This document shows positions 1 to 13,400 of a stretch of DNA of 64,000 nucleotides, piece after piece. Source of the DNA: Melanocharis versteri (Eukaryota; Chordata; Aves; Passeriformes; Melanocharitidae). The notes under the pieces were generated by a model. The model did not search any database. It was not told where the DNA came from and saw only the letters and a list, made by a program, of their open reading frames with translations. Where the stretch lies: contig VZTG01001872.1 of NCBI GenBank assembly GCA_013397845.1, positions 189,670 through 253,669 on the forward strand. The letters run 5' to 3'. The first letter of the stretch is position 1, and every line of letters begins with the position of its first letter. The position numbers were made by a program, and so were the translations under genes.

Positions 1-3000
1 TAATATTTTTCAGGACTTCCATAGAAAATCATTTAGTAGTAATCCCAGTAACTTCTAATGGAACTTCAGGGTAAAAGTTCAAAAGTGCATTTGTGTCAGA
101 TTCCAAAAGTATTAAAGCATCTGAGAATATACCAGGTTTAGGATTCTACAGAACTATAAGGGACTTTATGCATCCATGCGTATAAACAGACAACGGTATT
201 TAAAAAAACCCAAACCTTTCTAATAATTTGTACTACACCTGCATCTCTGGAGAAACAGTATTTTCTGGAGAAATCCTGCTTGTTCTCCTTGCTTTAAAAA
301 GCCAAACTGAAATCACAACATACTTGGGACCAGCTTTGGGGGGGTCACCATCCAGCTTCACCAACTGAGGGATTTCATTAAAAAATCCAGACTGTCAAGC
401 ATTAGAATAGCATGATTGGTCCCATGGAAAAACAAAGTATATTTGTAAATGCTCAAACCTGAGCACTGCTGTAAATTCTGGTACATTACTCGAAAGCTTA
501 CACACCAGAGGAGCAGTTCTCAATGTCAAACCCCAACTGCCAGCACCAAACACTTTCCAAACTGTAATCCTGTGTAAGATAACAAATGAAAATGAACTCC
601 TTGGATATACTACCCAGAGCTTCTACAGAGAGAACGTGAGGCCTGGATGAAATATATATTGAATCTGAAAGCCAGACTCCTACTGATTGCAAAAGGCTCA
701 GAAAAAATCTTAGTAAAATATCTATGTGATAAAACTGGGCGTTGGAGGGGGTGGGGTGGAGAATGTTTGAAGTGGGAGGAGAAATGTGTTGACTTCAAAA
801 TGAAAAAATAATAAAGTGTAAAGAAGTGTCTCGTGAGGCAAATCTTGCACAGGCCAGCGAGAGCACATTCCTCCATGTACTTAAATCCTCAGTTACTGAT
901 ACTATTATACTTATCCTCTGAGGGTAGGAGCACAGAATTTTTAATTTTTTATGCTCACGATCTAAAGCCATGACAATTAACCTTTCTGGTGTTCGGTGCC
1001 AAACAAAATCCTTTGTGAGTTTTACATTTTTTGGTGGTTAGGGGCAACCCTAATCTCCTTCAGTGTCTTTTTGGACATGTAATCCTTGAGAACCAGAGAG
1101 AAACTGGTGCAATCAGTAATCTGGCAGGTGATGAGGATAAGCACCCTCCCAAAGCTGCTGGGTGTCCCAGAGCTGTGCCTGCAATCATTCAGCTCCCTTA
1201 TAGTGAGAAATGGAATGGATGCCAGGAGATGGCCAGGACTGGCATTACGGGTTCCCACTGGAAGATCCTATGACGTTTATTACACTCATACACCTCGCCA
1301 GGCACCAAAGAAAGCTGCAGGGAAAGATGATATTTTTTTACCTGGTGTTTGAGGTGTGCTGGAAAGTGTGCTCTATCAGACAGGCAACTCTCCTCCAGGC
1401 ACCAGGAGAAGAGCTGCCTGTCTGATGCATCTATTCCTTCCTGTGCTCATATCCTCGTGCAAGCACGTATTTTCTGTCCGTGACAGCCACTAAGTGACGG
1501 CCTGTGTGCAAGAAAACACCATTCCATTTAGGAAATGTAGAATCTGCCTGAAAACAGAAGAAGAGCAAAGTATTGGAAAGATTTAGAAGACGCAGAGACT
1601 AAATGCCACGGCAATTATCCTCTGAGAAATAAATCTAGGTACCATTTTCATGCACTGTCAAATTAAATAGACCATCTAAAGAGAAAGACCTTTTAATTTA
1701 AAAAAAAATAAAATAAAAAGGTTTGCCTCCTGGGAGGACCAGCCAGCTGGTACTATGTATTTCTAAGGCACTTGTCACTAATGTTTTTCTTTGAAGCTTT
1801 CATTTCACTGTTGTCAACAAAATTACTGTCACCATTCAGTACATGTAACATAGCTCTCATAGATCCATCCTGCTCAGACAAAAGTGACTGTCACACCTCA
1901 ATGTCTGCCCTTGCAAAAGGGGTCCCACTGGAAAATTGTGACACTTTGAACAGTTTGGATACAGTTTGGTTGCCCATCATGAGGTACACTGGTAGTTTTT
2001 GAAAGAGCTTACGTGAACAAGCGTTTCATATTTTAATAAGCAGGTGCAAAAAGAAAGAACTAAAACTTCCCTCTTTTTTTGGGACACATTAAACTGGGTA
2101 TTTCAGAGGATGCATGAAAGCAGTCATAAGGCTTGAAATTACAGCTATGGGAATTAATTTCCAAGGCATTTGAAAAGGAACTGCATATGTCTGGCTCCAT
2201 ATGTCTGGCTTTGGGCATCTGAAGTCATACACCTTTTTCTCCCCTCACTATCCCAACATTTCCTAGAGATCTGTACCCACTGACCTTTTCTATACTCTGT
2301 ACAACTCCTGTGAGGAGGACTGTTGTCATATTCAGTGCAACAGGTCCTAGTGCACAGACACAGATATTAGGAATTTTGATAATGTATGTGCTGAATAACA
2401 ATGAAGACTAATGTTTCTTTGATACCTGGGGATCTGAAAGACAGAGGATAATGCAGCACTCTTGCTTTCTCTTTCCCTTTCCCTGTGAATTGGGCTAATT
2501 TTAGCGAACACTGGACAAATTTTCATCCACTCCAAAGGAACAGGATCAGAATCTGTGTTCTGTTGTTTGTACAAGGTGGTAGTTGTCAGCAGGAGTATTT
2601 TCACATCTGCTCTTGGCTAAACATCATAACTTATGCTATAATGGCTTCTGTAAAGATGCACAGCATGAGAAGATTGAATTTGCTGTTTCAAAAAGACAGT
2701 GGAAAAATCAGATGTCAGTTGAAACACCAGTTAATGAGAAATGCATAGGAGTAATTTTCTGTTCTGTTTTGTTTTTATAGGGAGTAGAGAGAAGCACAGA
2801 GAGGAAATTAGGAGAAGCCATTAGGACAGGCTCTGTTAGTGCCTTTTAAGTCAAAATGCTTATTGATCTCAACAAAATATTAATCATGTTAAAAGGATTT
2901 TTGTGCTAAATGAACAGGTCTAATGTCATAGAGTCGTATTGTGTTGTTTCAGCTATAAATCCACAGCTGCATTGGCTGTGCCATGATCAAAAGCTGTGGC

Positions 3001-4639
3001 AAATGGTATCAAAGACAAACGTGAAGGCTCAGGAGCTTGCCTTGCTAGTGGTGCAGTTAAGCTCTCTCATCTATATCCAGGGCTCTTTTTTGATAATTGG
3101 TTGGCAATATCCACTGGCAGATGTTATTTCTAAGGCGGAACATTTTCAGTTCTTGCAGCCATCCAAGGAGACAGAGAAAGGAAATCCAAGTGAAATTCAA
3201 TTTTCCCCCATGAGGAAGGAAATAAAGTTGCAATTTCTTATTTCCAAGTGAGCTACCTACCATGAATTGTGAGGCTGCAGGCTGAATGCAATTAGAACTG
3301 GTCAAACTGGATCCCTCCCATGGGTCCTTTTGAAAAACAAACCCTGAGGTAAGAGCAACTGTGTCATCCAGTGAGACAGAGCAGATTTATAAAGCCATGC
3401 AGTGTGAAACAAGCACGCTCATCTTAAAGCTGAAGCTTGAATGTGGGCACCAGCTTTCCACGGGAGTAATTCTCTGGGTTTCACAGACCAAATTAAGCCA
3501 CGTATTTAGGCATTGGTCTGTCCTGTGCTTTAATGAACATGCTTCATATTTTGTTCTGCTCCTGTCCTCAGCTGCTGTCAACAGAAAAAGCATTACAGAT
3601 GTTCTTGAGAGAGGTGGGCTGTGAGTGCTTTGACCGTGAGAGCAAATTAGGTTAAAAAAGGGTCGACTGAGCAATTGCCTCTTACTCTGTCTACCACAAA
3701 GACCAAGAGCTGGCAGAAAACAATGAAAACAGGTATCATGTGAGACTTCTTCCATCCTCCAGTAAAGTCTTGTCTGAATCACACTTTGTTTGTATCATGT
3801 CACCAATTAAAAGTGTTGAAAATGTTAAAAGAAGTATTAGTAATTCTTGAAGCCCTAGATGTTTTTCCAGATAATTTGAATTAATATATTCAGACCTCCC
3901 TGAAAAGGGAAATGTGGCCTCTCTCCTGTCTTGGAGAAGGTCATTAACTGTTCATTTAATTTTGGAGGAATGGATCTTACATGTTTTGTGGCTGAGTATT
4001 TGGTTCTGGTTTATTTGTTTTCATACAATACAGGTGAAAGGAGTAAAGGATGCCCTAGCCAGAGCTGCAGTGTGTAACACTTATGGCCATTCCTGAGAAA
4101 GTAATTACAGTTTTGAACTTTTAAAATGGCTTTTATGCCTTCTTCAGTACATATGTACACATACATGCATATTTTTAAACTTGGGCTTCTGTTTGGAGAG
4201 ATATATACTCCAATGCATGTCTGCCCTTCAAGCTCTTGATATTGTTAGATGTAGAAAATTCTCCCTGGAAATCAGGTTACATGTCAGCATGCTGCTGAGC
4301 TTAAAATGACCAAGCCCTACTTCTCAGAATTGCTTTTGTGAGGTTGGGTCAGGTGAAAGAGAGACAGAGGTCAGACCCGGCCTGAAAGAGACATGTGGAC
4401 TGCATGGCTTAGTGAAAGATGGTGCAAGTGGGGCTGGGAGACTTACAGGCTATGGATCACTTCCTTTCATCACTCTACCCTCGTATTCTGCCCCTGAAAC
4501 TCTCTGTTTCTTGAAAAGCCAAACGTTTCTCCAAAATACATCCTTCTGCAAGGATGTCCCTTCAGACAGACACAGACACAGGCTTTTTATGTAAGCGGCA
4601 TGATTAATGGCCCTCTTGTCAGCCATTCAGGCGGGACAG
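1..4639. other. No gene recognised
   Basis: The sequence is A+T-rich and apparently single-copy, with only short random frames. I see no splice-bounded homology to a known protein and no clear mobile element. A 13-bp tandem duplication (CATATGTCTGGCT) lies near 2185-2210. Confidence 0.6.
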
Positions 4640-4852
4640 GGGTGATCTCTGGGCCACTGGCAGGGAATTTAAAAAGGCTCTATGATGTGCATCGATCTGG
4701 AGCAGTGAACAGGGGCATGGCGAGACAGCCAGGGTGTGGCACGGCAGTTTGCACAGGCAGGATGAGCAGGAAGGGCGCAGCCACCCTCGTGGTGGTGGGT
4801 TGTGCGTTAGGTGGCTGCGGTCTTTCGGCTGGTTGTGGGATGTTGTGTGCTT

Positions 4853-4877
4853 TGTTTTGTTTTGTTTTGTTTTTTCC
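4853..4877. repeat. (GTTTT)n microsatellite in the CR1 leader
   Basis: About four GTTTT units end in a T-run followed by CCCCAG. A (GCT)n run follows at about 4908-4924. Confidence 0.85.
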
Positions 4878-5660
4878 CCAGTAACGGTTCACAAACGATC
4901 AAAAACCATTGCTGCTGCTGCTGCCAGCAAGGGCGTGCTAAGCCAAACAGAATCCCCCAAGAAGCATGCAGCTGCCCAGGCCACTGGCTGCAGAGAGTGT
5001 CTGAGCCTGGTGTCAGCACCAGAGGCCAGTGCACAAGACATCTGCATGGGGTGTTAGCAGGTCAATGTTCTGCCCTGTCTGGTGGCAGAGCTTAAGGAAG
5101 AAGTGGATAGTCTAAGGGGTATTAGGGAGAGTGAAAGAGAGGTAAACTGGTGGAGTTACACCCTTCCAACGCTGAGAGAAACTCAGCACAAATCACAGGA
5201 GCCCTGCCCCTCTTGCCATCAGGCAGAAGGAGAAGACCGGTAGACGGGGAGGATGGAACTGGGTCTTCGCTTGGGGAGGTAATAAAATTCCCTCCTGACC
5301 GCCATCACCTTCCTATGTGCCCTTACAGAATAGATATGAGGCTCTGGTTCCAGAACGTCAGGCAGGTGACACTAAAGAAAAAACCATTTGCACTTTGTCT
5401 GCCAGAAGGATCACAACCTCAAGTATTAAGACGAAAAGACGGGTAGTTGTAGTAGGTGACTTCCTTCTGAGGGGAACTGAAAGCCCTGTATATCGACCAG
5501 AACCACCCCACAGGGAAGTCTGCTTCCTCCCTGGGGCCCGAGTCTGGAATATCACCAGAAGACACCCTGAACTAATTCAGCCCTCTGATTATTACCAGTT
5601 GCTGGTTGTCCAGGTTGGCAGGGATGAGGTTGACAAGAAGGGTACTGTCAGGAAAATTAA

Positions 5661-6276
5661 TCCACAAACACCAGAGGTTTATGTCCAAAAAGGAGACAGA
5701 GGAGTCCTGTAACTTTATTCGAATAAAGGGAGAGGCCATGGGGCATTCCCCCTGGGGTCTCTCAAAATTTTGGAGGATGCAGCCTCCTTTTTATCCTAAT
5801 TTCCCGGCCGCATTTCCCTCTCTCTTTCCCCATTGGCTGAGGCACTTGAGAAGTACAGACTTTCCGAAATGCCTGGTACCTAAGACCCCCTTCTAATGTG
5901 TACCCCACCTTATCTTTTCCTTGTGTCACTCAGTGGAATTCCTTCAGGAATTTATGGTTATTCCCATTGTTTCTTTCATCTCTCAGTGTCCCATTTTATT
6001 TATCAGCAGACCTACAGTTTGTTTGTAAAGACAAATCTCTCATTTCATTTATCAATTAGTGGAATCCTTCCCATTGTTTCTTTTATCTCTCAGTATCTAG
6101 CTTTATTTACCAGCAGGCCCACAGTTTGTTTGTAAAGACAAATCTCTCATTTCATTTATCAATTAGTGGAATCCTTCCCATTGTTTCTTTTATCTCTCAG
6201 TATCTAGCTTTATTTACCAGCAGGCCCACAGTTTGTTTGTAAAGACAAAGTCCCTCATTCCTTTCAGTACCTGGGT
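5661..6276 (-). mobile_element. LTR-like insertion inside CR1 ORF1, 6-bp target duplication
   Basis: A 616-bp block splits the CR1 esterase reading. The hexamer AATTAA flanks it on both sides (5655-5660 and 6277-6282), and removing the block plus one copy restores the CR1 sequence. On the minus strand it contains several AATAAA motifs, the last about 60 bp from its end, and a CCAAT box (near 5830), as in an LTR. Its termini are not the canonical TG...CA, so it may be a trimmed solo LTR or another element class. Confidence 0.6.
5931..6240. repeat. 107-bp tandem repeat within the LTR-like insertion
   Basis: The motif CAGTTTGTTTGTAAAGACAA recurs at 6015, 6122 and 6229, giving a 107-bp period. 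The two units between are nearly identical, and a degraded unit precedes them from about 5931. Each unit carries TTTATT (AATAAA on the minus strand). Confidence 0.85.
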
Positions 6277-6969
6277 AATTAAAAAGGATTTAAAGGCTCT
6301 GGGTTGATTGGTTGATGGGACAGGAGCACAGGTGGTGTTCTGCTCAGTTCCTTCAGTAGCAGGGATGAATGATGAAAGGAACGGGAAAAAACCCACTTTA
6401 CCAATGAATGGCTTAAGGGCTGGTGCCATCAGCAGAATTTTCAATTTTTTTAACATGGGGCTACTTTTACGGCACCAGGCCTGCTTGAGTCAGATGGGCT
6501 CCATTTATCTAACAAGGGCAAAAGGATTCTAGCCCATGAGTTGGCAGGGCTGATTAAGATGGCTCTAAACCAGGTTTGAAGGGGGAAGGGGATGAAACCA
6601 GGCTCTCCAGAGAGGACCCCAAAGGTGGTAAGCCAGAGTTGGGTGAAATCAGCAGTTCTGCTGAAGTGCAGGAGCAGTGAATCCTCTCCGCAGCAGCAGT
6701 CTAACACCAAAACCACAACCATCTGCCCTCCAAGCCAGGCAAGGAGTCCCTCTCCTCAGCTAAGAGGCTGCTGCAACAACACTACCTCCCCCCTCCTGCC
6801 CAGAACCATTTCAAATGGAATTCCAAGATGTCCAGCTTGGTCTTTTGTCTCTTAAGTACCATCTGTTCATCATCTCCAGGGCAACAAATAGGAAGAAAAC
6901 TCCCTGAGAAAATTTTAAAAAAGTAAAATAAAAAAAAGAAAGAAAGGATAAAAGCCTAACCCCCAACAG

Positions 6970-7622
6970 GGTTCTGGTCAACAGTCGACTGAACATGAGC
7001 CAGCAGTGTGCCCTGTCAGCCAAGAAGGCCAGCGGCATCCTGGCCTGTATCAGGAATGGTGTGGCCAGCAGGACCAGGGAAGTCATTCTTCCCCTGTGCT
7101 TGGCACTGATTAGACAGCACCTTGATTGCTGTGTTCTGGGTGCCTCCGTTCAGGAAGGATTTTGAGATGCTGCAGCATGTCCAGAGAAGGACAAGAAGGC
7201 TGATGAAGGGTCTAGAACACAAGCCCTGTGAGGAGTGGTTGAGGGAGCTGGAGTTGTTAAGCCTGGAGAAAAGGAGGCTCAGGGAGACCTTATCACTGTC
7301 TGTAACTCCTTGACAGGAGGGTGTACCCAGGTGGGGGTTAATCTCCTGGGCAACCAGCGAGACATGACAAAAGCATACACCCTTTAGCTGCTCCAAGGGC
7401 AGTTTAGGCTGGATATTAGGAAGTTCTTCACAGAAGGAGTGACTGAGCACTGGAATGGGCTGCCCAGGGAGGTGGTGGAGTCATCGTCTCTTGAGGTGTT
7501 TAATAAAAGACTGGATGTGGCACTCAGTGCCAGGATGTAGTTGTCTAGGTGCTGTTAGGTCATAGGTTGGACTCGATCTCAGAGATCTTTTCCAGCTAGT
7601 CAATTCTGTGATTCTCTGAATA
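6970..7622 (+). pseudogene. CR1 ORF2 C-terminal fragment and 3' UTR
   Basis: This is the portion of CR1 downstream of the reverse transcriptase. Frames give VQRRTRRLMKGLEHKP and LRELELLSLEKRRLRE, then after frameshifts the LDIRKFF-like and HWNGLPREVVE-like parts. Several stops and frameshifts are present. It is joined directly to the ORF1 side, so more than 2 kb of the element is missing. Confidence 0.8.
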
Positions 7623-10422
7623 TAGGAGTTTGAAAGCTCTTTCTTTTCCCTTTCCCACAGTAAAAATGCATCAGTACGCCACACCCGTGACCTGGACAGG
7701 TAACATCTCAGGGAAATATACCTGTTTAAGCTCTAATCAGACTTAGTCTTGCCCCTTGTGCTGAGATTGCAGAGGAAATGGTATTTTCCTCATGCTTGGG
7801 ATACCCATTCAAGGAGGTAAGATGAGACCACCTCAAGTCCTGCAAACTTCACAAAAAGAAGCAAGGATTCCCTGGTCCAAAAAGCTCTTCCATCAGTGTA
7901 AAAGACCTGAATTCCCACTGCTCCTTGTAAAAAATTGCTGAAATGCAATACTATCACCTTGCAGGCGCATTGCTCCTCTCAAAGCTGAGGCAAGGGAAAA
8001 TGTAAGAGCTGACTCTTGCCTTTGCTTTCACAGCAGCCAGGCATCATTTCCAGGTAATTTCCTGCCTCTTGGCTGGAGAACTGTAACTTCCTAAATTTTA
8101 AGAAGTGAGCATACCTTGCGTGAGAAGTCCTTAAATTTATGAGTAGGTGTAAAATCTTTGTTTGGGTTGTAAACTGAGGCACAGTCTTAAGACTCAAGAG
8201 TTAGTTTCTGTCTCTGCAATTGTAGGGTGGGCACAGGTACATGTTCACACTTGCTCAGGTTGTAAGAGAAGAAGGGATTTGGCACAGTGAACTCCCACAG
8301 CACTCACCAAAGTGGAAAATAAGCTGTTTTCTACCAGGCCAGCATTTGTATAATGATGAGCTCAAATCCTCCTCACCTCACCTCCGGACCTCCAGTCTTG
8401 TAACGTTTGTGATCATTCTGATCAGCAGAATATCAGGTGTGTTACATGCTGACATCTTCAAACAGCAGGCATCTGCATTTTGGCAAGATGATATGTGCCT
8501 GTGGATGCTTGAAAAGGAGAAAGTTGGGTATATTTGGACAGATTGCTCCAAAGCTGCTCCTGAGCCAGACCAGGAGATACTGATCACCTGCAGCTCTCAC
8601 TGACCTTCTCCTTGCTAATGTAACCACGCTGCTGATGGTGCTGTGCTTCTGTGTTACTCACAGCTTCACTAAAAACCTTTTTGGTATCTGGTTAGTTGCA
8701 GCCCACCTGAAATCTGATAATGGTACACATCAGAGCAAGACTGTTCACTCTGTATTGCTGCCTGCCTCCTTCATTAGTCATTTTTCAAAAATGAAGCAGA
8801 AATGCCTTTGAGTGACACATTATGAGCCGCTTCAGTGCACTCCCAATCTCAGCAGTGTTCCAGAATGTCATCTTTTGAATGTCCCCCATTTCTTTCAGCT
8901 AATTCATATGCTACTCTAAATTTGACCTAATGAGTGCAGATTATTATACAGATCAAGAACAGGGCCTTCAGGTGGTGTAAAGCAGCTGCAAAAGCCTGAA
9001 ACATCAAAATGTACCTACCCATGAGCTGCTGTTTTCTGGGAAAGATACCCTGTCAACATTACTCCCTTAATAAGGTTCAACCTCTGCCAGCATCTGCCAT
9101 CATGACACACGGCAGGATTTTAACATTCCAAGGACCTGGTAGCTGGTGTCTCATCTGTGACTCCTCAGGCAGCCTGCAAAGGAGCATATGAAACATGACA
9201 AACAATTAGGCACCAGCATGACTGTTAATGAGCAGTAGTGAGACGTCTGTCTTGCTGTTTCACCGCCACTGGTTTCAGGGCAAGGGGAAGAGAGGTTTTA
9301 TGTGTGCTAATAGAAGCTATAAGAAACAACCAAGTGCAATAAGTATTATATTGTCCTGCCTTGCAAATATTTAATTCTGTTCTGGAAAATGGACCAGCTT
9401 CAACATGGAGGTATGTGATGGCCAACCCTGCAGAGCAGCCTGTGTGCTATGGCAGCTTTCTGAATTTGCCTGCCCTCTCCTATCAGGGCAGCTGGCACTC
9501 ACCAGCAGATGAATTTGCCGTGTGTTTCCCTGATGAAAAAGAGACTGCAATACTTTCTGCATGCTTCTCTCCTTATTTACTTACTTGGCACGGCTGTCTC
9601 CTGCCATCTAATCAAAGGGACTGAAATCCTTCCCTTAAAGGTACTTGCTGGCTAAGTTCTGTACTACTCCAGCACTCACTTCTCATTTCTCTCTTGGATA
9701 TTAAACGTTTCACCCTTCATTCTCTCTGTTTCACTACTCCAACTTCCTTTTGCAAATGTCACTCAGCCTTTTCTATTGTGTGTCTGTCCTCCCAAATAAC
9801 TGACCTTTGATTTGTAGAGAAGAACTGTAAGTTTTATCTGGCAGTTAGTTACATGGGAAAAGTTGCTTTTGGAAACCTCTCACATTCACATTTCACTGGT
9901 TTCCCCAGGCTTTTTATTTTGTCAATCAGCATAAATTCAAACAGTCAGGGTACAAGCGGAGTCAACCACTACTGGGATTTTATCAGAGGCACTGCAAAAG
10001 ATTTTGATAGTTACAAACTGCTTTAAAGATATTTTTTTTTCCCTTAAAAATTTTAGCAGAACAGCAGAACACATTTCTAGACATGAATAGCAAAAACAGA
10101 AGAGATCTTGAATGTTTTTGATTTTGATCTAGTGAATGCCAACACTTCCAAAAAGGTTTATAATGGAAAGGTCTATTTTCTCTGGTCCAGTAAACAGCTA
10201 TCAACATGTTCATAAAACACCAGATATAAAACTCCTGACACCCTCTCATCCTTCAAGTGAAAAATTAAAGCATTAGAAGTGCAGTACTATCTCCAAGAAT
10301 GTGAATCTTGATCCTATGACTTAATCATCAAATCACACTTTTCTGCTCTTAACCGCTTATGCTTAGTCTGTGTGCTGAATAAACCTCACGGATTATAGCA
10401 GGGGCCAATAGCCAATGAATGT

Positions 10423-10446
10423 TCAATCAATCAATCAATCAATCAA
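10423..10446. repeat. (TCAA)6 microsatellite
   Basis: Six uninterrupted TCAA units. Confidence 0.95.
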
Positions 10447-13400
10447 CAAAGAACAGTTAACCACCAAGAGAAGAAAGGTCTTTTGAAGATTGAAAGTTGT
10501 TTTCTCATCTCATGAAGATAATGAACCTTATGGACCTCCCAGATGTGGTACAGACACAGGAGAAAGAGTAAAAATATTACACCCAGAATAACCCCTAAGT
10601 AGTATAAAACTGGCAATGAATGAAAATAAGCACTACTTCTGATTTAAACTTCCCACAGGATGTAGTTTGCGGTGTATATACTAATTGTTGCTTCGCTTCA
10701 TATTTCACCTTTTAATAAATACTCTATGTGTTTTTTAAAAATGCAGCTGGCTTATCTGAACAGTGTCAGAACACGATAGCTAATACTTCTTAAGTAATTT
10801 TGGCCCTGCTACTTGGTCTACACAGATCTTTTGGATTCAAAGTGAGCAGCTCACATAAATCTGCCAGGGACCTCTGCTAGTGAGCTGCGAGAGTTTGAAT
10901 GTGTGAACAAAATCACTCTCCTAAGTAAGTAATGGGTCTTGAGCCATTACAAACAAATAACTACACTCAGGATCCTTGCATTTCTCTTCTCAGCACGTAC
11001 TGCCAATTGGTTGTTCTGTGGGAAGGGTTTAGGATGGGTTCTGTAATGACACTGAAAGTAAACATTAACAATTAATGCAATTCATTATCACAGTATTTTT
11101 AAATGTGTGCAAATTGCTTTTTGAAGGGCATCCAAACCAATCTGTTTTAGAGTAACTGCTAACAGCAACTTACCTCTTTGTGGTGCTTAGCATTTACTGA
11201 AATAAAAATGCACTATTCTAAAATTTATGAGAATTGATATTAATGTTTTAATGAACTTCTCAGAAAGTCCGAATGTCCTTAGTAAGCTGCTTAGGATGGG
11301 TTTTGGCACTGTAACCGGTATTCAAGAGACAAATTTTATTCCAAGATAGTTTCTAAAGTCCAGCAAGGCCATTTGAAGGACCTAAACAATAGTATGTAAT
11401 TCAGTATGAATAGACATATAAAAATCTGATATTATGAAGTGTTTCTCAGCTACCAGGAGCCTTGCTGTTCCTGTATTGAATTTAAAACACTCACAAGTTC
11501 TGTCTACTATTTACAACTTCACAATCAATTAGTGCATCATTACTGGCTAATGTAAGAGTTACAGGAAAGCAGTGATAAGGAAAAACAAATGCAAGCAGGA
11601 AATATACAGTTATTGAAAGTCCCAGTCTTGGTAATGGCTATTTCTAATTAAATATAAATGGATGAGAAATGTCTGGCTCTAATCCTCTTGTCAGATCATC
11701 ACAGGGTAACAAAATGATAGATCACCTCACACAGGCAAACAGTTTTTCATGTAAGAAAGAAGCCAGATGTTCAATTGACTTATTTGGATTCTGCTGAAGG
11801 AAAGGCATCTAAGTGAGTCTGAGAGACAAGAGAAGTGAACCTAAACCCTGGTGACAGTTTATACCCTTGCAGTTAAAGCAGGGCCTCAGGAATTATGCAA
11901 AGAGTCAGATCAGAAAATCATAGTTTTATCATCCTGCTAAGAAGGTGAATGCTTTCCCTCTATCAAGTCATTAATGTAATGGATTATATTGTGGGTTATC
12001 CTAATGGATTATACTCTTTGCACCTAGACATTTCAGTAGATTTGGATTTGAAAACACACAAATGGACTTCTTGATCCTGATAGTCAATGAGTTATATACG
12101 AAGTGTGGAAGTTTTCCACGTGGAGTTAGAACTCATTTAAAACAGGATGCACTGGTCAGCAGGGACTGAGCTCCATCCAGAACAGTGTGTAGCAAAAGAT
12201 AGTTGGGTAACACACAGAAATTAAGTATGACAAAGTGAGCACAAGTATTTTCCCACATGACATCAAATTTGAAACTGAATAAGTAAACTTGTTATCTCAT
12301 GGAAACAGACTCTAGATAAATGTCTTGTAGTTCTCTGCTCTTGCTAAAGAAAGCTATAATTAAGCCTCCCCAATTTAAAGCATTTACAAAATCTAGTAAA
12401 ATACAGTTGTTACAAGTCTGGTCAGTGTCAGTCTGGTCACATTAACTCTTACTCAACATAAAAGTTCTAGCCATTCTGTCTTCTCTTGTTTCCACATGTT
12501 TATCTATTAAAAGAAAAGTAAATTATCCTCATGCACAATTTAGATTCATGCCTTTCATTCCAGCTTTACTATTTCTCATCTGGTTCCAGTTGCCTTATTA
12601 CATTTTCATGTTGCTTTTGCCATCGAGCAGTTGGTGGTCGTTACCACTTGAAAAGTTATTATTCATGCTGGAACAGAAAACTATCTTCTTCTTCAGCTTT
12701 TGCCTAAGTCCCCAACACTGATTTCCAAAGAAATGCCATCACCATGAACAGAAGTTTCACAGTAAAGGCACACAAGATCATGCTTGGAGGCCAGGACTGG
12801 AAAAAAATGTCCTTAACTGTCTACACCTGACTCCAGCACTTGCTCCAAGATGGGTACTGCATGCCCTGACTCCCTGCCTTTCCCAAAGGTGTTCTTCTTA
12901 GATTCTCTTGAAAATCTATGATGCGACAGGCACGTCTGGACAGATCAGTGTGGGAGTTACAGGCAGGATAAGCCTTTCTATATCAGATCTTTGTGTGCTT
13001 CAGAAGTTACTGAGCTGCAGTAAGTGGCGCTGTGAGGGTTTATAATCCACTTTGGGGCTGAGATGTGATACAGCCTCTCTGGATTGCATTGAAACAGGCT
13101 ATGGGGGCTTATTTACATCATGAAAGCTGGAGGATGGTGACGGATGAGGCAGGTGTGGAAACAGCACAGTTTGTACATCTGTCTCTCCAGCTACAATGAA
13201 AGAAGCCACTCTCACCTCCAAACTCAGCACAGGCACTTCCAAGACCCTTCTACAGCTCAAAAGGTGAGTCACAGTGTTAGGAATTCTGTTGAAAACACTC
13301 TTGTACCCTTTGAATCAGACCCTTTGTGAAATAAGTCACCTTTTACTCAAAGATATGTTTTTACATACTCTGTGAGTCCATCCCTTTACCCATTCCCAGC

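Larger units (their letters stand above)
4880..6579 (+). pseudogene. CR1 ORF1 pseudogene (zinc-finger-like and SGNH/GDSL-esterase-like)
   Basis: Translated pieces follow CR1 ORF1 order: KKHAAAQATGCRECL, ELKEEVDSLRGIRESEREVN, then the esterase segment VVVVGDFLLRGTESP, EVCFLPGARVWNITR and DYYQLLVVQVGRDEV. After an inserted element, the reading resumes with GTGAQVVFCSVPSVAG and ends LAHELAGLIKMALNQV-stop at 6579. The block normally reads GDS at the catalytic serine; here it is GDF. Frameshifts and an in-frame stop right of the insertion confirm decay. Confidence 0.75.
4640..7622 (+). mobile_element. CR1 LINE, internally deleted and interrupted by an LTR-like insertion
   Basis: The element runs 5' to 3' on the plus strand. 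It has a GC-rich leader with (TTTTG)n, then a degenerate ORF1 with the CR1-type zinc-finger-like and SGNH-esterase-like segments. After ORF1 (end about 6579) comes about 380 bp of unclear origin, then the CR1 3' portion (about 6970-7622) encoding the tail of ORF2, for example QRRTRRLMKGLEHKP. The endonuclease and reverse transcriptase are missing, so this copy is dead. The 3' end shows the usual CR1 wording (GGCTGCCCAGGGAGGTGGTG, TTGGACTCGATCTC, ATTCTGTGATTCT). The exact 5' boundary is uncertain. Confidence 0.8.

Noticed and set aside
3387..3782. 131-codon minus-strand frame
   Set aside because: It shows no recognisable domain, no splice context and no codon pattern; the plus strand is also open over part of it.
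5655..6282. piggyBac-type insertion at TTAA
   Set aside because: TTAA occurs at both edges, but the ends lack the CCC...GGG piggyBac termini and the duplication extends to AATTAA.
6749..6960. Possible processed pseudogene ending in an A-rich stretch near 6910-6950
   Set aside because: No gene-like reading precedes the A-rich run, and it sits within the joint between the two CR1 halves.
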